Shown here: positions 60,471 through 64,000 of the stretch, piece by piece | Layout of the letters: every line of letters begins with the position of its first letter | Position numbering within the stretch: the stretch's first letter is position 1 | NCBI GenBank assembly: GCA_020637675.1 | Contig: JACKKD010000001.1 | Span: 1 to 64,000, forward strand | Source of the DNA: Paracoccaceae bacterium | Lineage (GTDB): Bacteria; Pseudomonadota; Alphaproteobacteria; Rhodobacterales; Rhodobacteraceae | DNA length: 64,000 bases | Direction of reading: 5' to 3' | Notes under the pieces: generated by a model | The model's database searches: none | Told to the model about the DNA's origin: nothing | Seen by the model: only the letters and a program-made list of their open reading frames with translations | Translations under genes and position numbers: made by a program

Positions 60471-62030
60471 TCACTCCATCTCGATCGTGCCGGGGGGCTT
60501 CGAGGTCACGTCGTAGAAGACGCGGTTGATGCCCTGCACCTCGTTGATGATCCGTGTTGCCGTCTCAGACAGGAAGTCGTGTGTGAAAGGGTAGTAGTCG
60601 GCCGTCATCCCGTCCACCGAGGTCACCGCGCGGAGCGCGCAGGCGTAGTCGTAGGTGCGCCCGTCGCCCATGACGCCGACTGTCTTGACCGGCAGGATCG
60701 CCGCGAAGGCCTGCCAGATCGCGTCGTAAAGCCCGTGGCGTCGGATCTGGTCGATGTAGACCGCATCCGCGCGGCGCAGGATGTCGAGCTTCTCGCGCGT
60801 GATCTCGCCGGGGCAGCGGATGGCAAGGCCGGGGCCGGGAAACGGGTGGCGCCGGATGAACTTCTCCGGCAGGCCGAGCTCGCGGCCGAGCGCGCGCACC
60901 TCGTCCTTGAAAAGCTCGCGCAGCGGCTCGACGAGCTTCATCCCCATCTTTTCGGGAAGGCCGCCGACGTTGTGGTGCGACTTGATCGTGACCGAGGGAC
61001 CGCCCGAGACACTGACGCTTTCGATGACGTCGGGATAAAGTGTGCCCTGGGCGAGGAACGCGGCGCCGCCGATGGCCTCGGCCTGCCTTTCGAAGACTTC
61101 GATGAACAGCCGGCCGATCGTCTTGCGCTTCGTTTCCGGGTCGGAAACGCCGTCGAGAGCTCCGAGGAAGAGGTCGCTTTCATCGGCGTGGATCAGGGGC
61201 AGGTTGTAGTGCTCACGGAACATCGAGACCACTTCCTCCGCCTCGCCCTGCCGCATCAGCCCGTGGTCGACGAAGACGCAGGTGAGCTGGTCGCCGATGG
61301 CCTGGTGGATGAGAAGCGCCGCGACCGAGGAATCGACCCCGCCGGAGAGGGCGCAGATCACCTTGCCGCCGCCAACCTGGGCGCGAATCTTCTCGATCGC
61401 GTCCTCGCGGTAGGCGCCCATCGTCCAGTCGCCGGCGAAGCCCGCGAGGCGCACGAAATTCTCGTAGAGCTTCGCGCCCTTCGGGGTGTGGTGCACCTCG
61501 GGGTGGAACTGGACGGCATAGAAGCTGCGCGCCGGATCGGCGGTGATCGCGAAGGGCGCATTGGGCGAGGTGCCGTAGACCGCGAATCCCGGCGCGATTT
61601 CCGAGACATGGTCGCCGTGGCTCATCCAGACCTGTTCGCGGCCATCCGCGAACCAGCCGTCGAGGAGCGGCAGTCGCCTTTCCGCGGGCGTCACATAGGC
61701 GCGGCCGAATTCCGCAGTTCCGTGGCCGCGTTCCACCTTCCCGCCGAGGCAGTGCATCATCACCTGCTGGCCATAGCAGATGCCGAGGATCGGCACGCCG
61801 AGGTCGAAGACCTCCGCCGGCGGCATCGGCGCGCCCTCGGCGAAGACAGAGGCCGGACCGCCCGAGAAGATCACCGCCTTCGGCGCGAAGGCCTTCAGGA
61901 AGGCCGCATCCACCCGGTTGAAGGGATGGATTTCGCAATAGACTTTCAGCTCCCGCAGGCGCCGCGCAATGAGCTGCGTGACCTGGGAGCCGAAGTCGAT
62001 GATCAGGAGGCGCTGGTGGGCATGTGTCAT
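60471..62030 (-). CDS. guaA: GMP synthase (glutamine-hydrolysing)
   Basis: The product is 519 aa. The N-terminal glutamine amidotransferase domain has Cys85 in GICYGQQVM and the His/Glu pair in QFHPEVHH. The ATP pyrophosphatase domain has the PP-loop ALSGGVDSSVAA. The C-terminal dimerisation domain ends RVFYDVTSKPPGTIEME. It converts XMP to GMP with glutamine and ATP in the cytoplasm. It is the source of the GMP used by gmk. Confidence 0.98.
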   Translation of the reverse strand: MTHAHQRLLIIDFGSQVTQLIARRLRELKVYCEIHPFNRVDAAFLKAFAPKAVIFSGGPASVFAEGAPMPPAEVFDLGVPILGICYGQQVMMHCLGGKVERGHGTAEFGRAYVTPAERRLPLLDGWFADGREQVWMSHGDHVSEIAPGFAVYGTSPNAPFAITADPARSFYAVQFHPEVHHTPKGAKLYENFVRLAGFAGDWTMGAYREDAIEKIRAQVGGGKVICALSGGVDSSVAALLIHQAIGDQLTCVFVDHGLMRQGEAEEVVSMFREHYNLPLIHADESDLFLGALDGVSDPETKRKTIGRLFIEVFERQAEAIGGAAFLAQGTLYPDVIESVSVSGGPSVTIKSHHNVGGLPEKMGMKLVEPLRELFKDEVRALGRELGLPEKFIRRHPFPGPGLAIRCPGEITREKLDILRRADAVYIDQIRRHGLYDAIWQAFAAILPVKTVGVMGDGRTYDYACALRAVTSVDGMTADYYPFTHDFLSETATRIINEVQGINRVFYDVTSKPPGTIEME

Positions 62031-62083
62031 GGCGCTGGATTAGGGTGTTGACCGGGGCTGCGCAAGCCTGTTCGGCGACAGGG

Positions 62084-62103
62084 GCGGGGGGCCGGCCCCC
62101 CGC
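62084..62103. repeat. Perfect 20-bp GC palindrome with conserved-looking flank
   Basis: The palindrome is GCGGGGGGCCGGCCCCCCGC, followed by GCCCCCCAAAGTATTTTC. It lies between ocd and guaA, in the gap after the ocd stop (minus strand) and before guaA's start. As RNA it would form a very stable hairpin. Similar G/C-tract elements are scattered through genomes of this group, in my recollection. Confidence 0.55.
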
Positions 62104-62138
62104 GCCCCCCAAAGTATTTTCGCCACAATGAAAGGGTG

Positions 62139-63194
62139 TCAGGCCGCCTTGGCCTTGGCCCTCAGAAGCATCCCGTAGAGATCGCGCGGATCGTCTGGGT
62201 CGGCGATCATGTCGAGCGGCTCGCTGTAGGGTAGGGACTTGAGCTGGTCGTGGACGTAGCGCAGCGCCGAGAAGTCCTCGATCGCGAAACCGACCGAGTC
62301 GAAGAGCGTGATCTGGCGGGCGTCGCTGCGTCCCTTCGCGGCGCCGGTGATGACCTGCCATAGCTCGGTCACCGGATGGTCCGGTGCAAGCTGCTGGATC
62401 TCGCCCTCGATGCGGGTCTGCGGCGGGTATTCGACGAAGATCGCGGACCGCAGGAGGATGTCGCGGTGCAGCTCGGTCTTGCCGGGGCAGTCGCCGCCGA
62501 CCGCGTTGATGTGGACGCCGGCACCGACCATGTTGTCGGTCAGTATCATGGCGTTCTGCTTGTCGGCGGTGCAGGTGGTGACGATGCCTGCGCCTTCCAT
62601 CGCCTCTTCCGCCGAGGTGCAGGCGGTGAGCGTCAGGCCCGACCCGGCGAGGTTGCGGGTGCATTTCGCAGTCGCCGCCGGGTCGATGTCGTAGAGCCGG
62701 ACACGGCTGATGCCGCAGAGCGCCTTGAAGGCGAGCGCCTGGAACTCGGCCTGCGCGCCGTTGCCGATCATCGCCATGGTGGTGGCGCCCTCGGGCGCGA
62801 GGTGCTTCGCGGCGAGCGCCGACATCGCCGCGGTCCTGAGCGCGGTGAGGATCGTCATCTCGGTCAAGAGGATCGGGTAACCTGTGTTCACCTCGGCCAG
62901 GAGCCCGAAGGCGGTGACGGTCTGCAGCCCCTCGCGGGTGTTCTTGGGATGGCCATTGACGTATTTGAACCCGTACATCTCGCCGTCGGAGGTGGGCATC
63001 AGCTCGATCACGCCCACGGCTGAATGCGAGGCCACGCGCGGGGTCTTGTCGAAGCTTTCCCAGCGGCGGAAATCGGCCTCGATATAGGTGGCCAGATCGG
63101 TCATCACCCGTTCGGGACCAAGATGAAGAACGAGCTTCATCATGTTGTCCACGCTGACGAAGGGCACGATGTTGAGGTTCTGCATCGGGGTCAT
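62139..63194 (-). CDS. Ornithine cyclodeaminase
   Basis: The product is 351 aa. The Mu-crystallin/OCD fold is shown by NIVPFVSVDNMMKLV, the substrate region MPTSDGEMYGFKYVNGHPKN, and the NAD-binding block TMAMIGNGAQAEFQALAFKA. It converts ornithine to proline and ammonia. Its start overlaps the arginase stop by four bases, so arginine can be taken to ornithine and then proline by one coupled operon. The order is arginase then cyclodeaminase on the minus strand. Confidence 0.94.
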   Translation of the reverse strand: MTPMQNLNIVPFVSVDNMMKLVLHLGPERVMTDLATYIEADFRRWESFDKTPRVASHSAVGVIELMPTSDGEMYGFKYVNGHPKNTREGLQTVTAFGLLAEVNTGYPILLTEMTILTALRTAAMSALAAKHLAPEGATTMAMIGNGAQAEFQALAFKALCGISRVRLYDIDPAATAKCTRNLAGSGLTLTACTSAEEAMEGAGIVTTCTADKQNAMILTDNMVGAGVHINAVGGDCPGKTELHRDILLRSAIFVEYPPQTRIEGEIQQLAPDHPVTELWQVITGAAKGRSDARQITLFDSVGFAIEDFSALRYVHDQLKSLPYSEPLDMIADPDDPRDLYGMLLRAKAKAA

Positions 63195-64000
63195 CCGAAA
63201 CTGCGGGTGGGGCGGTCGAAGACCTTGCGGCCCATGAGGGAGCCGACAAGCTCCACCATCAGTTTCGCCGTCTTGCCGCGTTCGTCGAGGAAGGGGTTCA
63301 ACTCGACGAGGTCGAGCGAGGTGACAAGGCCGGATTCGTGCAGATGCTCCATCACCAGATGCGCCTCGCGGAAGGTCGTGCCGCCGGGGACGGTGGTGCC
63401 GACGGCGGGCGCGATGCCGGGGTCGAGGAAATCGACATCGAGCGAGACGTGGAGAAAGCCGTTCTCGGCCCGCACCCGGTCAAGGAATTCGCGCAAGGGG
63501 GCGACGATGCCACGCTCGTCGAGCACGCGCATGTCGCAGATCACCATGTCGGTGGCGAGAAGCCCCGCGTGTTCGGCGGGGTCGACGGAGCGGATGCCGA
63601 AGAGGCAGATGCGTTCGGCCGGCACCGGGGCGGGGAAGGGGGGGAAGGCGTCGAATCCGGTCTGTCCGGCGATGTAGGCGACGGGCGTGCCGTGGAGATT
63701 GCCGGACTGCGTGGTCAGCGGCGTATGGTAGTCCGAATGGGCGTCGAGCCAGAGGACGAAGAGCGGCCGGCCAGCCCCGGCCGCATGGGCGGCCACGCCC
63801 GCGACCGAACCGAGCGAGAGCGAGTGGTCGCCGCCGAGGAAGATCGGCAGGCCGTCCCGCATCGCGGCGCGGCCAGCGGCGGCGAGCGCCTCGGTCCAGG
63901 CGACGGTCTCGGCCAGGTGGTGGACGGCGGGGTTGGGGCAGACGACGGGGCGCAGCGCGGCGGGCGAGACGTCGCCCCGGTCCTCGACGCGCTGCCCGAG
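63191..64000 (-). CDS. Arginase, 5' end cut by the window
   Basis: 269 residues plus the stop are visible, and the frame is open to the last base, so the N-terminus lies beyond. Manganese-binding motifs are FLGGDHSLSLG, LWLDAHSDYHT and LDVDFLDPGIAP. The C-terminal DLVELNPFLDERGKTA follows. It hydrolyses arginine to ornithine and urea. The coupling to ornithine cyclodeaminase makes arginase more likely than agmatinase. Confidence 0.94.
   Translation of the reverse strand, partial: LGQRVEDRGDVSPAALRPVVCPNPAVHHLAETVAWTEALAAAGRAAMRDGLPIFLGGDHSLSLGSVAGVAAHAAGAGRPLFVLWLDAHSDYHTPLTTQSGNLHGTPVAYIAGQTGFDAFPPFPAPVPAERICLFGIRSVDPAEHAGLLATDMVICDMRVLDERGIVAPLREFLDRVRAENGFLHVSLDVDFLDPGIAPAVGTTVPGGTTFREAHLVMEHLHESGLVTSLDLVELNPFLDERGKTAKLMVELVGSLMGRKVFDRPTRSFG

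Overview
This is a high-GC window with the gene content and order of an alphaproteobacterium of the Rhodobacteraceae/Paracoccaceae type. The clues are a long PstC/PstA pair, class II DAHP synthase, RTX/Hint proteins, a livKHMGF operon with an extra gene, GlxA-type regulators, bdhA next to a patatin, and many 4-nt ATGA operon overlaps. No rRNA, prophage or CRISPR was seen. Genus assignment is inference from protein content only.

Layout: 1-377, the 3' end of an alanyl-tRNA editing protein and tRNA-Ser(GGA). 532-4911, a secreted S9 peptidase, a three-domain envelope protein (YbaY-like, NlpE-like, META) and a small Gly/Ser-rich lipoprotein. 5556-12117, a five-gene peptide-uptake operon on the minus strand (two permeases, a fused dual ATPase, a binding protein) ending in a D-aminopeptidase. 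12191-15757 is a decayed accessory stretch: an oppF-type C-terminal relic, an internally deleted IS3-family element, a small membrane protein coupled to a TDT-family transporter, and two adjacent reading frames broken by stop codons, one of them SCO/SenC-like. 15758-17930, dsbB, a YqaA-type membrane protein, a zinc metallopeptidase and tRNA-Leu(CAA). 18523-21810, three consecutive Hint-domain genes, the middle one without the catalytic motifs.

21830-36351: a MobA-like nucleotidyltransferase, a dimethylglycine-dehydrogenase-like flavoprotein, a GT-C glycosyltransferase, the branched-chain amino acid ABC operon, a PQQ-type sugar dehydrogenase, a GlxA-family regulator and class II DAHP synthase. 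36420-39749: a PAS protein, then the coupled run yicC-gmk-gamma carbonic anhydrase. 39925-47266: a complete phosphate regulon, phoR-pstSCAB-phoU-phoB, with a three-repeat Pho box before pstS and a strong hairpin after it.

47301-57848: a CsbD-like protein, an entericidin-like lipoprotein, a YejA-like binding protein, a candidate small RNA with its own promoter and terminator, bdhA and a patatin, a DUF502 protein with psuG/psuK, a cupin, a TetR regulator facing a homocysteine S-methyltransferase, a DUF1127 peptide and a NYN/LOTUS protein. 57849-64000: rpsB-tsf with a structured leader and intergenic hairpins, two tandem copies of a ~215-bp repeat, guaA, and ornithine cyclodeaminase coupled to a truncated arginase gene (arginine to ornithine to proline).

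The least explained items are the candidate small RNA at 49839-49914, the rpsB leader, the ~215-bp repeat pair and the degenerate Hint protein in the trio.
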